Origin: Cryptomeria japonica
Lineage: Eukaryota; Streptophyta; Pinopsida; Cupressales; Cupressaceae
NCBI RefSeq assembly: GCF_030272615.1
Contig: NC_081405.1
Span: forward strand, 574,337,252 to 574,401,251
Direction: 5' to 3'
Length of the DNA stretch: 64,000 nt
Position 1 is the first letter of the stretch, and each line of letters begins with the position of its first letter. A program made the translations under genes and the position numbers. Under the pieces are notes generated by a model. That model saw only the letters and a list, made by a program, of their open reading frames with translations, did not search any database and was not told where the DNA came from. Positions 46,464-57,728 of this stretch are shown here, piece after piece.

Positions 46464-48069
46464 TGTAGGAGCACCTAGGACTTAGGCAATTTAGTTTTAC
46501 AATTTTGGCTTGTACTGACCCTAGCCAAGTCAATGATGAATAAGGACTCCAGGAGGGTCCAATAGTTATCATTTTGTGTCAATGTAGTCCTAGGTTGTGT
46601 TCATTCTACTTACGTTCACATTTTTGTGTAAATAGTGAGTTTGAGTAGCCAATTGACCTTTTTGATGGTCAAAAGTGTCAAAAATTGGCATGAGAATTAG
46701 GGAGGGTTAAATAGGTCTTAGAAATGTTTTAAAATTCATTTATGATGATTTATAATAGGTCTTATAAGTAGGAGAGACCAAAAGTTCAAAAGTTGCAAAG
46801 TTGCAAAGAGTTGTCCTGACAACTTTTGTCCTGAATTGGTTAGCGTTGGAGTTAGGGATTGTTTAACACCCTAGGAGGACTCCATGTATGGGAAACCTAT
46901 ATATAACCTCTCTTTCACATTTACCAAGGTTGGAGAAGTTTGTAATGTAAATTCAACAACTGAAACTACTCATTTTCAGTCTTGTTGGTAGCATTTTGTC
47001 TTGGTTTTACTCATTTGGCAATTGAATATGGATTCAATCCATTGATATAGAAATGTATTGAGTTACTCTTGTGTGATATTGAGTTTTTGATTCATTTTAG
47101 AGTCTTGTAAATATTGTTCTTTGGTGTTTTCTTGTTCATATTTGCAAACAACCAGTTTTGGCTTGTAAATAGCAATTTTCTTGTAAATATGGTTGCCCCA
47201 TGAGTTCCACATGTGCTTCCATCACGGCTTGTCAGAACATGATGGGAAACCCCCTGTATAGTGTACAAATGTAGGTTCAAGTACTGGAGAAGAGGTTTGA
47301 TGTGACTGTCACCTTATTCTAGGAAAGTCTAGGAGCAACCCGGTTAGAGGAAATAAGGTGAAAATGGAGTGTTAAGTGCAGGAGTGTGTGCCAAATCACC
47401 ATTTCAGAGTTTTGAGGGGTTCATGGAGTTTGGGAAGACTTTTCCATGTAGGGATAATCTTTGACAACACCATTTAATACCAAAACCCCAATTTGTTCAT
47501 TCACTATCGGTTAAAGGCCTTGTAAACCCTTCAAACCCCTCATTTTGGGGTTTATACATTGTACGGTGAAACCAGGGGCCAAAACCACAAAAATACTTGA
47601 GGGATAGGTGTATCTTTGAAGAAAATAAAAACTTATTTCGGGGTCCTTTGAATCGTTTTCACCCAAGCCCTAGAAAACCGGATTTGGAGGACTAATTAGG
47701 CCTAATTCCTTGTAGCCCTTTTCTAGGCAAAATTTTGAAATCGGTGATGATTGATAGCCACTAATGGACCTCAAATGAATACAAAACATGTTAGTAGACA
47801 CCTCCACACCTTTGCAACATCTCACAATGATAGGAGGTCATTTTGACAACTTGAAGCCAAGAAGCCATAATTGAGTACTAGAGAAGTAGAGTGAAATGGT
47901 AGGGTTCCTAGTCAAAACACTTGAAGAAAACACTTTAGAAAGAACAAGAATCAAGCCCTAGAAGTTATTGAGAAGGACTTGAAGGTGTAGAGAGTAACTA
48001 GCCCTGGTGAGTTGGTGCAATTGAGCAACAACATCTAGGTGAAGTGTTGAGCAAACTAGGTAAACCCCA
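46464..48069 (+). repeat. 3' LTR of the chromovirus
   Basis: 1606 bases from TGTAGGAGC to ACCCCA, preceded by the purine-rich GTTTGGGAGAATCG. It is colinear with 40125-41761 and followed directly by the second half of the Copia-2 LTR. Confidence 0.92.
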
Positions 48070-48321
48070 TTAGTAGGTAGGAAATAGGTGTGGTAGGTAA
48101 GAGAAACAATAAAATATTCCACATGAGGTGGATCACCCACCGAACGTGGAATGTAACAAGAAGATAAGACCACAAAAAGTGGAAATTCTGCTACACACAC
48201 TATCCCAATGTGGCACAAACACCCAAGTGTCTCATACCCAAACTACTACGAAATGCATTATCCTAAGTAAAATTAGGTAAGTTGTAATAATGTCCAACAT
48301 GAATAATTAATTACACCAGCA
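48070..48321 (-). repeat. 5' LTR of Copia-2, right half
   Basis: Resumes the Copia-2 LTR at AGTAGGTAGGAAATAGGTGTGG and ends ACACCAGCA at 48321, matching 36728-36980 of the other LTR. The following AAAAC is the right-hand target site. Confidence 0.9.
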
Positions 48322-49440
48322 AAAACACTTTCATAATTACCTGAAAGATTCAATTCACAAATTCACCTTTTATGCCTCAAGTGTTTCTTTCCACCAAACA
48401 TTTTTACTGAGAAGAAAAAGTATTTCCTTGTGTACATATCTTATTTACCCAGATATACTCCCCTTTGCATAAGTAGATCATCTTACTAGACAATCCTACT
48501 TGAAGAATTAATTTGTGCTTTGAAATAAATAGTATTTCCCTTTGATAAAATATTTCCTTCATCTTTCCCCGGAATCATTCACCTGAGTAAAAATCATGCC
48601 CCTTGTACAAAAATTATCCCCTTTCGTGAAAAATTAGCCCCTTGTGCAATGGGTAGAATCACGACCATCCTTGGTGTTAAGACAGTCCATCTACCTTTGA
48701 ATATCTATCGTGACCTTCCTGCAAAAGAACAAACGCAAAACCAAAGACATCGTATTCTGTGGTAGCCTTGCCAGTGTAGCTGCATTCCTCTCATGCCATA
48801 ATCTATCAGACCCAACAAATAAAACATATCAACTTCATCATGCTTTGAGAAATTTCACCTTGTCATGGCACCAAAACAGTTCTCATCGCACCTTGAACAT
48901 ACAACGGTCACTATTTAAATCTCCCTACTTTGACATCGGACAAAGGACGTTTATGAGAGCAATCATTACAACGAAACCTAACTCCTCATTCCTGCATTTG
49001 CCATGCTCACTGCTGAATGGGATCAAAGTCGTTTGATGTTCTAAAATAGTTCAAATGTCGCGCCTGTGCCTTCACGCTTTGGTTTAATGCCTACAAAAAA
49101 CAACCACTTTGTGCGAGTCTCGCCTCCGTTGCCTTCAAGTGACCATGTTTCCATGAGGTATTTGCAGACAATTCACGCGCCCAGTCATCGCTAGCATCTT
49201 TGAGATGCATCCTCATCAAGTTTAAAACCCATGCATTTCTTTGCTTCCATATTGGAACAGACAGGAAGAACAATGATTGCGGCAAATGGCGGAACACCTG
49301 CAAAACACTAGCCCTTATGCCCTAATTCCTTCTTTAGTCTTGCCGAGCATTGTCTTTGATTTCACTTTGACTACGTTTTATGCTTATCCAGCGGGCATTC
49401 GTTGGGCTCAGCTGCACCACCTGGGATAACTCAAAAAAAA
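48322..49440. other. Flanking DNA of moderate GC, no gene recognised
   Basis: 48640-49430 is less AT-rich than its surroundings and contains CpG sites. Open frames at 48710-49036 (plus) and 49091-49303 (minus) have no motif I recognise and no clear splice sites. The phrase CCCCTTGTRCAA/CCCCTTTCGTG recurs around 48598-48640. Possibly an old gene fragment. Confidence 0.4.
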
Positions 49441-49548
49441 TGGTTGAAGAGGCAAAATCAGTGTCCCATGTGCAGGTGGCAAGTATATTGGAGGAAAGTT
49501 GTTAGAGATAGAGAGATCGGTACACTTGAAGTTTCTCTTCACGTCTAG
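49441..49548 (+). pseudogene. Truncated paralogue of the RING-H2 gene (3' end only)
   Basis: Codons from TGG 49441 to TAG 49546-49548 give WLKRQNQCPMCRWQVYW and continue through IGTLEV, aligning with the last 39 residues of the gene at 27612 (WLKRKNQCPLCRW...IGTIKV). The last two RING cysteines are kept, the reading frame is still open, and a few codons are missing in the middle. Similarity continues into the 3' untranslated part (CGTGGATAATT). Upstream of 49441 the match stops at a run of A, with no splice acceptor, so the rest of the gene is missing. It shows that a second RING gene of this family once existed nearby or was copied here. Confidence 0.8.
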
Positions 49549-51947
49549 TTTACGTGGATAATTAGAGGAGTTATTAAATATCTCTTCACGAATGTTTCTG
49601 TCTCTCTTGATTTCCTGTGTTCACATACATATAATATAACAACAATGGGTTACTTCCTCTTGAATATAACTATAACAAAATGCATCCTTGGACTACCAGG
49701 ATGACAATATAAAAGAAAGAAACACTGATAAAATTATTTTAATATTCCAAAGAATATATGATTGGTATGCCATGGGAAATGAGACCCAATCCACTCGCAT
49801 ATATATAGAGAGAGAGAGTGTTAAACTACTAGTTAGGGCCAGTCTCTTTCATCGATAGATCATTAAAACTGCATGATAATTAAAGATGTTGGAATGTGAA
49901 GTTCTTATTGATCTCTTCTAAATGTGATTAGTGGTCACACATTTTCATTTAATTGTAAAAGTTATACTTACTAAATTTATTAAGTTCTATTAACACTCCA
50001 CAACTTAGTTGTTATATTTACCAATGGTTTTTTGGTAGTATAATTTTACTAGCTTTTTTCATGTAAATCTGTGTTTAATCATTTTGTTCTTTATCTGCTT
50101 TTTTCTGCATTTTAAATTCTCCAATATTAACAATCTGATCTACTTCTCTTGGTCTACCATTTTCTTAATTAGGTTTAAAGAAAATTAAAATTTAAGTTAG
50201 CTATTTCAAAAATTTAAATTTAATATTAATAACTTTTTATTCAATTATTTATTTTTAATTTTATAATTTATTTTTGTTTTAATATAAAACAATATATTAA
50301 AACAATTATTTTATTGCTTATATTATTTTGATAGCTAATTTAAATAAAAACAATTAAAAATGAACTTAAAAAAATTAAAATCAAATCTCTAAAAATAAAA
50401 TGGTTCTCTTCCATTACTTGTTTATCTTCCAGATCGCTTGACCAAGATCAAAAAATTTATGCAGAATCTTGAGTTAAATCATTTGGCATGATTTCAGTGA
50501 ATTTTATTTGTAAGTCTCTATGCAGTCAGATCTTATCGCTAAATTATGTAATAAAATATTTATAAATACTAATATTAATCATTTTAGTATAAAAATATTA
50601 TTTTTATTTTTTATTTTTATTATAAATAATAAATTAATCATATTATACAATATGCCTTAAAACTACCTTAAGAAAAGCATGAAAAAAAATAGGAAAGAAA
50701 AATCTATAAATAAGAAGGACATGCAAGAAGTTCAAGAAATATTAATTTAAGTTAAATTAATTTTATAAAAATTAAAAATAATGAATAATTTTTTTATTCT
50801 AATTATTTATGTTAAATTTTATAATAATATTTATTATTTATTTTGATTTTGAATTTCATGTTAAAAATAAATTTTTCATTGATTATATTATTCTTAATAA
50901 TTATGTTTAAAAATAAATAAATAAATTCTTTTAACTATTTATATTATTCTCCTTATTATTTTGAAAATAAATAAGATTCCGAAAAATAAAATAATAAATG
51001 AAATTAATTTTTTTAAATAATATCATGCAAAACACAGAATAAGAAAAGAAAAATAAAATCATGCAAAACACAAATTAAAGGTGATGGCATTGCATTTCAT
51101 CTTAACCTGTTTAAGATTGTTCTCAAAACAATCTTAGAACTCAACTTTAAAAACGAAACAAATTTAAGAGATTAAAAAGTAAGCACACCCAAACTATTGA
51201 AAAAGATTAGAATAAAAGTAATCTAGGTTGATTCCTCATCAATACTAGTGGGCAAGAAAAAAGTACATTTGGAACTCAACTTTTTTGAAGTATAATGGGT
51301 TTTACCTATATAGCTATTAAACCTTAGATAGGCTAATGATTGTTTGCTTTGGGGCTCCCAGTGCCTATTAGGACTATAGATAAGGTTTACAACTCAAATT
51401 AGATCCTTAAGGAACACCATAGGTCATTTTTATGAATCCTATATTTTCTTTATTTACAATCATTAACTTTCTCTTTTATACTTGAGATTAATGAATAAAC
51501 CCTTATTGAGAACATAGGCTAGTTTTAGAACCACTACAACCTTTCAAACATGTTAAATTCATCTATTTTATTTTTTAAGATGTTAAATAGATTTTAGAAA
51601 CCCCATTACTTATTGCTTGCGACTATATAACTACGTAGGAACTTTGATGCACAAGAACTAGAGCCATACTATTTGTATTCCACATATTTTATAAAGAAAC
51701 ATTGAGCTCCAACAAGGTCAATAAAACTTTGTCAAATAATGATGGATGCTTATAACGTGTTAGGTACACCTTTATATTTTTTAAGCAATTGTAAATATAA
51801 CTCTTATCAACAAAGAATTATTTGGTATTGAGCTTCCTATATCTAAACAAAATGTATTAAGGAAACCACTTTTTAGTTATTATTTAATTTGTGGGTTCTA
51901 GAATATCAATTGGCCCAGCCAAAAAACATCTATTTATGTATATGTAT

Positions 51948-51950
<3 letters not shown>
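49549..51950. other. Very AT-rich non-coding DNA
   Basis: No gene or element recognised. A short ATATATAGAGAGAGAGAG run lies near 49800-49819. 50180-51080 is extremely rich in A/T words such as TTATTTTTAAT and AATAAATAA. Confidence 0.6.
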
Positions 51951-52018
<68 letters not shown>

Positions 52019-52026
52019 CACACACA
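51951..52026. repeat. (CA)n microsatellite
   Basis: About 38 CA units, interrupted by a single CG at 52011-52012. Preceded by TGTATATGTATATT. Confidence 0.97.
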
Positions 52027-52499
52027 TTCTTGGTTTTTAAGAGTTGGCATCTAGCTTAAAGATTATATAAAATTTATCTATAATGGCACCTTTTACTTGC
52101 ATGAGAATGTGCGTAACCCACTTTTAGGTGGAATGGTCTAGCCATGTGTAGGTATGTTATGGTGTGTGTAAGGTCATTATAAAGGAATTTATATATGAGA
52201 GATTATATGCTATATAATAGAATGTAAGAGGAAGGTTAATTTATAATATTTATTGATATAATGATATATATGGATACTTGTCATGAAGCATCCTTAATAA
52301 CATTGAATGGGTACAAATTAGGGTACCCATGTTTGGATGGTCAAATACGATATTTTATGAAATTGATATGCTATAAGGAATATTGTATTAGGACCCTAAA
52401 CCAAAATATTCCTACCCTTAAGGGAGTTACACAACCTACCATGCAAGATCCTACCAAGTTCTTAACAGTCCTCCTTTGAACCACCCCACAACCACTCTA
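52027..52499. other. AT-rich DNA, nothing recognised
   Basis: A 72-codon open frame at 52261-52479 lies here without any recognisable motif. It abuts the 3' end of LINE-A and may simply be flank. Confidence 0.45.
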
Positions 52500-52559
52500 A
52501 AGTATCTTTCTAGCTAGTCAGCTCCAACTAACCCATTATCTTCATAGTTATAAATTATC

Positions 52560-55184
52560 AACCTTATTCCAATGAGCTTCACAAAGGATTTTACACAAAG
52601 ACTATAGATGAGGAACTTTAGAAAGAATAGGGAGATGGCCATCATAAGAATCAAACAAGGAAAGAGCATCAATGCCATTATTAAAAATCCAAAATAGGCC
52701 CTCCTTGATAAGCTTAACTCTTATTTTGAGAGATTCCTAAATCATAGAACCTTTACCCACAAGTCCATGCCATAGTGCATCAGAGCTTCTCACATCCCAA
52801 GATATTTATGAGTATGAATCCTAGCCCAATCCTAATCTTGATAAGTAAACCTCTGCTAGTATAACTTAGTAGTTAACAACTAGCCAATTAATCGTGTAGA
52901 AATGATTCAAAGTTATTTGTCCTGCAAAATGAGTCCCATTCGACCAAGCTCCACTTTGAGAGAAAATTGTTAACCGAAAGAAATTGATGAGAAAGAGCAT
53001 TAAACACTTTAAAAAATATAGTAGTGGAAACCTAAACAAAACATCTATAGATAGGAAATTCCTACACCACTAACTTCAAAAGAATCACTCTCTTTGCAAA
53101 TGAAAGCCATTTGTATGTCCAATGACTAACTCTCTTATGAAACTTATCCAACATCACTAGCCAAAAATATTTATGTTGAGCTCTCACCACAAGGGGAATC
53201 CGAAGAGAAAAGAAAGGAAGAGTACCAATTTGGAATTTGAGAATTTGACCAATCCTAATTTGAGTAAGATGAGTTGTATTAAATAAAAATATAGAATATT
53301 TATCTTCATTAATCCTTTTAACAGATGTAGCCATGTAGGTATCCAAAGATCTCCTAAAATTCATTGCTTTATTTATTCTTGCCAAACCCATTGAGATAGT
53401 ACCATCCACATAATAAATATGATAATTAGGAGGCAAAGTGTTACTCCTGCTCCTACCCTAAATCAAACCTTATCTAACATGAGATTAGATAAATCTACCT
53501 AGACCTTAGCCATGATAATAAATAGATAGGAAGACCGATGATCCCCCATTGAGTAAAATGATAAGAACAAAACAAATCAAATGAATCTCCATTTATAAGA
53601 ACTAAAAGGAAGAAGAGGTAACACAACTCAAGATCTAATCAGCCCAGTTGCCCCCAAACCCAAATGCTAGAAGGAACCTCTATAAGAAAGAAAACTTAAC
53701 CTGGTCATAAGCTTTTGCCATTTCAAGCTTAATGAGCATTTCATTTTCCTTTGAAGATTTCATAGAAGGAATTTCCTCTGTAGCAATAAAAATCCCATCT
53801 AGAATCTATTTTCTAGCAACAAAACCTCTCTACTCCTTAAATATCAATTGTTTGAGATAATGCTTGAGTATTTATGCTACCAACTTAGTAATAATTTATC
53901 AGGACACTTGTCAAAGAACACTTGGTCTAAAATGATCTAGATTGCTCGAATAATCTTTCCTAGGAATTAGGGCTATAAAAGTATAATTCAAATATTTCAA
54001 CATTTGCTTATTCCTATTAGAATTCTTAACCATCTCTTAAAGATACAATTTGATAATATCCCAAAATTCTTGATAGAAGTAAATAGGAAATCCATCAGTG
54101 CTAGTGGCTTTACCTTTCTTGATATGGAACACAAAATCCTCCAATTCCAATAGAGAGATGTAATGAATAAGAACCTCATTCATCTTATTAGCAGCCAATA
54201 TAGGGATGTAATCAAGGATAGAGGTTTCCCCATGAATTGTAGGGGGGCGGGTTCTTTAGTAAATAGAATATAGAAGTAATGAGAAGCCTCCCTAGAAATC
54301 TCTCCCATTGAAGACACTTGGGTTCCTTTAGAGGACATGAGAGAGGTAATCAAATTACCATTCCATAACTTGGCCATAAAAAAATTATGGAAAAAGTAGT
54401 GTATCTACCCCCCTCCAAAAATAAATCAATATAAAACTTTTTCCTCCAAAAGATCTCCCCATGAAGCTCCAATTCTTCCAAATCTTTAATAGTAACTAAT
54501 TGGCTTGTGATTTGACTATATCCAATCTGATATCACAGATGTAGTAGTCCACCCATCACCCATCCAGTAAAAAGAAACAACAATTTTTTATGACTCTCTA
54601 AAATAGCCTCTTCTCCACATCTTTTATTATTCCACGTAAAGATGCCATTGTTTGGTACATCAACTAAATTTAAAACATCCATATTATCTCTAAGGAGACT
54701 ATTACAAGGGTCCAACCTAGCTAAACCTTCTCTTTTTTCTTTGAAACTAACAACCACATTAAAGTCTCTAGCAATAATCCAAGGAATAAGGAGAACTTGA
54801 GATTTGACGAGTCTTAGGTGAGACCATAGTTGACATTTTCCCAAGAGATCAAGAGGAGCATAAATGTTAGTGAAAATATAGGTTACACTACAGTCCAAAC
54901 AAGATGCAACCAAAGAAATAGAAGATGATTCCAAATCCACCACAAATGAATAATATTTTTTGGGTCTCAAAAACAAGCAATACCTCTAGAGCTACCAAAT
55001 GCCTTGATACAATGATAAGAGCAATGAGACCAAATTTTGATACATCAATTTAGAAATCTATCCATATTCAAATTGGTTTCCGAAATAAAAACAATATCTA
55101 GAGAATGAGAATCAATTAACCCCTGAATAGTCTTTGTCTAGGGATGTTGTTCATACCCCTCACATTCCAAGAAATAAAAATCAT
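52560..55184 (-). pseudogene. LINE-A ORF2: endonuclease and reverse transcriptase
   Basis: The ATG at 55184 begins MIFISWNVRGMNNIPRQR, the usual L1 endonuclease start. Further endonuclease motifs: IYAPLDLLGKCQLW (about 54855), WIIARDFNVVVS (about 54760-54795, where GDFN is expected) and NNGIFTWNNKR. Reverse transcriptase motifs: TDGFPIYFYQEFWD near 54080, YTFIALIPRK near 53970, LIKLEMAKAYDQ near 53710, and IYYVDGTISMG near 53402-53434, where the catalytic FADD/YVDD box reads YVDG. The thumb (SHWTYKWLSFAKRVILLKLV) lies at 53065-53125. Protein-like sequence continues with stops to about 52560. Changes in both active sites and many stops mean it is inactive. Confidence 0.85.
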
Positions 55185-55219
55185 TTGCGAGACTGAGAGA
55201 AGTGGGAGTGAATAGTCTT

Positions 55220-56215
55220 TACTAACCTAGATGCACAATGTCTTACCAATTATCTTTACCTTAACCTAGTCTATCCTTCATCCTGCCCTTAATCTTTTTC
55301 GAAGGAGCCTTCTTAAGGGGATTTCGATACACCCAAGGTTTGAGGATCCCCTCTATTTTTACCTATTATTTGAACTTTCCTTTACAACATGAGAAAATGG
55401 ATCTATTGTAATGTTAACATCCCTTCGAACAAGAGTTCCACTTTATACTATATCATCAAGGTTTTAAGAGGGTAACTCTATATTCATGTCCGCAACATAT
55501 AGGTCCAGCAAAGAAAATGTTTGTTTTCCTTCCTACCATCCCCTAACAAAACTACTTCAACACTAGAAGGAAGAACAACTAGAAATCATCTCCTACATTA
55601 AATCATCCAATGCATCAAACCCATTAAATGTCTCATCATTCTGCTTATCTTTCAAAGTCCTCCTCTCTCCTCTCCCCTTATTTTGAGGCTTAACTGGAAC
55701 AAAAACTTCCTTATCTCCACTACCTTTACCAATAAGAGTCTCTTCCTTATCAACCTTCGATGTCGAACTAGAAGCATTAGACATAATAGCTATAAAAAAA
55801 GAACCAGGGTACTTCCTTTGTAAATGCCCATACTCATGGTAGATTTGACATCTAAACAAAAGCATTTCATAATCTAGCAACTAAATCTAAGAAGAGGATC
55901 CAAGGAATATTTCCACAAAATTTGGCAATGAATTATTTAGATTAACTTCAACACAAATTTGGGCATAGGAGACCACCTTCCTTATTTGAGTTTGAGTTGT
56001 GAATCCAACATGTTTTCCAAGTAGGAGGGCAATCGAGTGAAATATATCATTTTGCTAGAGCTCAAGAGCAAGCCTAGGAAGATAACCCTATACTTGTACT
56101 CTTGAGGGAAGCTCCTTGGCCAAATTGAACCCTAAAAATTAGGGATTAACAAAAAGCCCAAACTAATTATAAAAATAAGGGCCTCCTCCAAATACCTAAT
56201 TTCTATTTCCCATGG
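55220..56215 (-). pseudogene. LINE-A ORF1: nucleic acid binding protein
   Basis: From about 56215 the minus strand reads as the DUF4283-type domain typical of plant L1 ORF1 (LPSRVQV, GYLPRLALEL, then NDIFHSIALLLGKHVGFTTQ), with TAG or TAA stops at several Trp or Gln positions. A zinc knuckle follows near 55800-55850, CQIYHEYGHLQRKYP, in which the first Cys and the His remain and two Cys positions read Tyr. An acidic to basic C-terminal part (GRGERRTLKDKQ, near 55650) leads to a frameshifted end near 55220. ORF1 binds LINE RNA. Confidence 0.75.
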
Positions 56216-56417
56216 ATGCAAAAATAATGTTACGTTCTATAATAATGAGGGAAAGAAAATAATAAAGAAATTGACGAAACAAAAAGATGCAAAGATTAGG
56301 GTTATGGTTGGTTGTGATTTTTCAAACATATCTATTGAACCCTATTTAGTAAGGGACTTGTCTAATTATCTTGGTTTTAATTGATCCTATATACACATTA
56401 AATAGATTGTAAGTAGT

Positions 56418-56907
56418 TGTGAGATTTTTCCAAGATCTAGAGGCAATGGAAAGTACAAATAAGAGAAACAAAGTAGATGATAGTAATAAATTGTATTCTA
56501 TCAAGATGCAAAATATGATCAACTGGATCATTATAAGATGTTGATTGATTGCCCGTACAAACAATGTAGACGAGTCTGCTTATATAGGAAAGGCTATATG
56601 GATATGTGAGGACACAAACATGACATGTGGCTCAATAAGGAACAAGGGTAGGTAGGAGAAACAATATAATATTCCACATGAGGTGGATCACCTACCAAAG
56701 GTGGAATTGTCACTCCATAATAACTGGATATGATAAATTATTAACAAGATCAACACCATAAAAGGTGGAAATTATCCTACACACACTATCCCAATATGGT
56801 ACAAACACCCAAGTGTCTCATACCCAAACTACTATTAAATGCATGTACCTAAGTAAACTTAAGTAAGGTATAATAAAATTCATCATGAATAATTATTTAC
56901 ACCAACA
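56418..56907 (-). repeat. Solo LTR of the Copia-2 family
   Basis: 490 bases matching the Copia-2 LTRs from TGTGAGATTT to ACACCAACA, with no internal region on either side. The flanks read GTAGT (56413-56417) and ATAGT (56908-56912), a 5-bp duplication with one transition. It carries the same TATATAAGCAGAC-type TATA on the minus strand near 56573-56587, and a short extra segment (TCACTCCATAATAACTGG near 56710) absent from the other copies. Formed by recombination between two LTRs of a once complete element. Confidence 0.92.
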
Positions 56908-57340
56908 ATAGTATTACATTATTATTACATAAATATTATAATTGTATAATAGTATATTATAATTGTAACTATAATTGTAATCCTAATTGATTATTAATAT
57001 ATAACAATATTGAATCCTAACCTTAGATTTAAGCTTAGGGATTATTTTAAATTAGGGCTTAATAACTATTGTTTCTATATGATATTTAGTAAAATCTACA
57101 TTTCAATTAGTTTTAATGATAAATTATTGTTTAGGGTTAACACTTAGTTAGGGTAAGGGTTTGATAAAAATTTTTTGTGTAATTAAGATTATTGTTAGTT
57201 TTTTATTAGGGTTTAAGTTTAATTAGACTAAGATTTCAATAAGAGGTAGGATTTAATAAAAGTTTGTACTTGATTAAGTTTAATATAAAAATATGATTTT
57301 CATTCAAAAAGGAATTAAAAATAAATAGAATGAAGAATGT
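56908..57340. other. AT-rich DNA, nothing recognised
   Basis: TTAGGG-like words (TTAGGGTTAA, TAGGGTTTAAG) occur but not in tandem. No gene. Confidence 0.5.
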
Positions 57341-57728
57341 GAAAACAACTGCGAAAAGCAGAAACTTTTCTGTGAAACCCCCGTGACATCTATACGGGCA
57401 GGGGAGGTATCTTGGGCAATGGCAGAACAATTTTTTTCGTCGGGAGGCCCAAGAAAGTGCTACCCGCTTGGATAATTGTTTCAATGCCTTAATCCTAGAA
57501 GCTACAGGGGAGAATTTAACAACTCTAAAGCTCAATGAAATTATTTGAAGGGCCCTGGGGGCATCGACTGACCAACTCCCTACCCTAAAACAATTAGAAG
57601 GTCCCCTCCCTTCTCCGACAATGCATGTCTGGAAGCAAACTCTGAGAACGGTAGGGTCTCCTTATAAAATTTAGGGAATTACTTTATCTAAGAAGAAGGA
57701 GGCTCTCCTTAATAACTCAAGGGTTATA
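57341..57728 (+). promoter_or_regulatory. LINE-B 5' region
   Basis: Local rise in GC with CpG sites (for example CCCCCGTGACATCTATACGG near 57377 and TTTCGTCGGGAGGC near 57434) after a long AT-rich stretch. Plant LINEs carry internal promoters in such 5' untranslated regions. The minus-strand frame across 57236-57535 is judged to be chance. Confidence 0.4.

Larger units (their letters stand above)
40125..48069 (+). mobile_element. Ty3/Gypsy chromovirus nested in the Copia-2 LTR
   Basis: A 7.9 kb element with LTRs 40125-41761 and 46464-48069, an initiator-Met primer site, then Gag with CCHC, protease, reverse transcriptase, RNase H, integrase and a terminal chromodomain-like segment: the chromovirus order. 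The LTRs differ at about 8 percent of positions over the first 300 bases by eye. Insertion was into the GGTAGGTAGG part of the Copia-2 LTR. Because that sequence is itself repetitive and has since changed, I cannot read a clean target duplication. About a dozen stops and at least two frameshifts inactivate it. Confidence 0.92.
36522..48321 (-). mobile_element. Gag-protease-only Copia element (Copia-2), interrupted by a chromovirus
   Basis: Minus-strand element with LTRs 36522-36980 (3') and 39906-40124 plus 48070-48321 (5', split by the insert). Without the insert the element is about 3.85 kb. The flanks read AAAAT before 36522 and AAAAC after 48321, a target duplication with one transition. 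The internal part has a primer binding site, one Gag-protease region and a polypurine tract, but no integrase, polymerase or RNase H. It must have depended on enzymes from another element. A solo LTR of the same family is at 56418-56907. Confidence 0.88.
52500..56230 (-). mobile_element. L1-type LINE on the minus strand (LINE-A), decayed
   Basis: ORF1 (about 56215-55220) with a degenerate CCHC knuckle is followed by ORF2 (from 55184) with an apurinic-type endonuclease and a non-LTR reverse transcriptase. The order and motifs are those of plant L1 elements. Many stops and frameshifts are present. The 5' edge (about 56230) and 3' edge (about 52500) are estimates. No poly-A tail or target duplication could be identified. 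Confidence 0.85.

Noticed and set aside
48710-49303. Open frames on both strands in a moderately GC-rich block
   Set aside because: Neither has a motif or convincing splice or promoter signals; reported only as unassigned sequence.
52261-52479. 72-codon plus-strand open frame
   Set aside because: No recognisable feature, and it adjoins the decayed end of LINE-A on the other strand.
57236-57535. Minus-strand 99-codon frame at the LINE-B 5' end
   Set aside because: It is better explained as the GC-richer 5' region of LINE-B; no protein motif.
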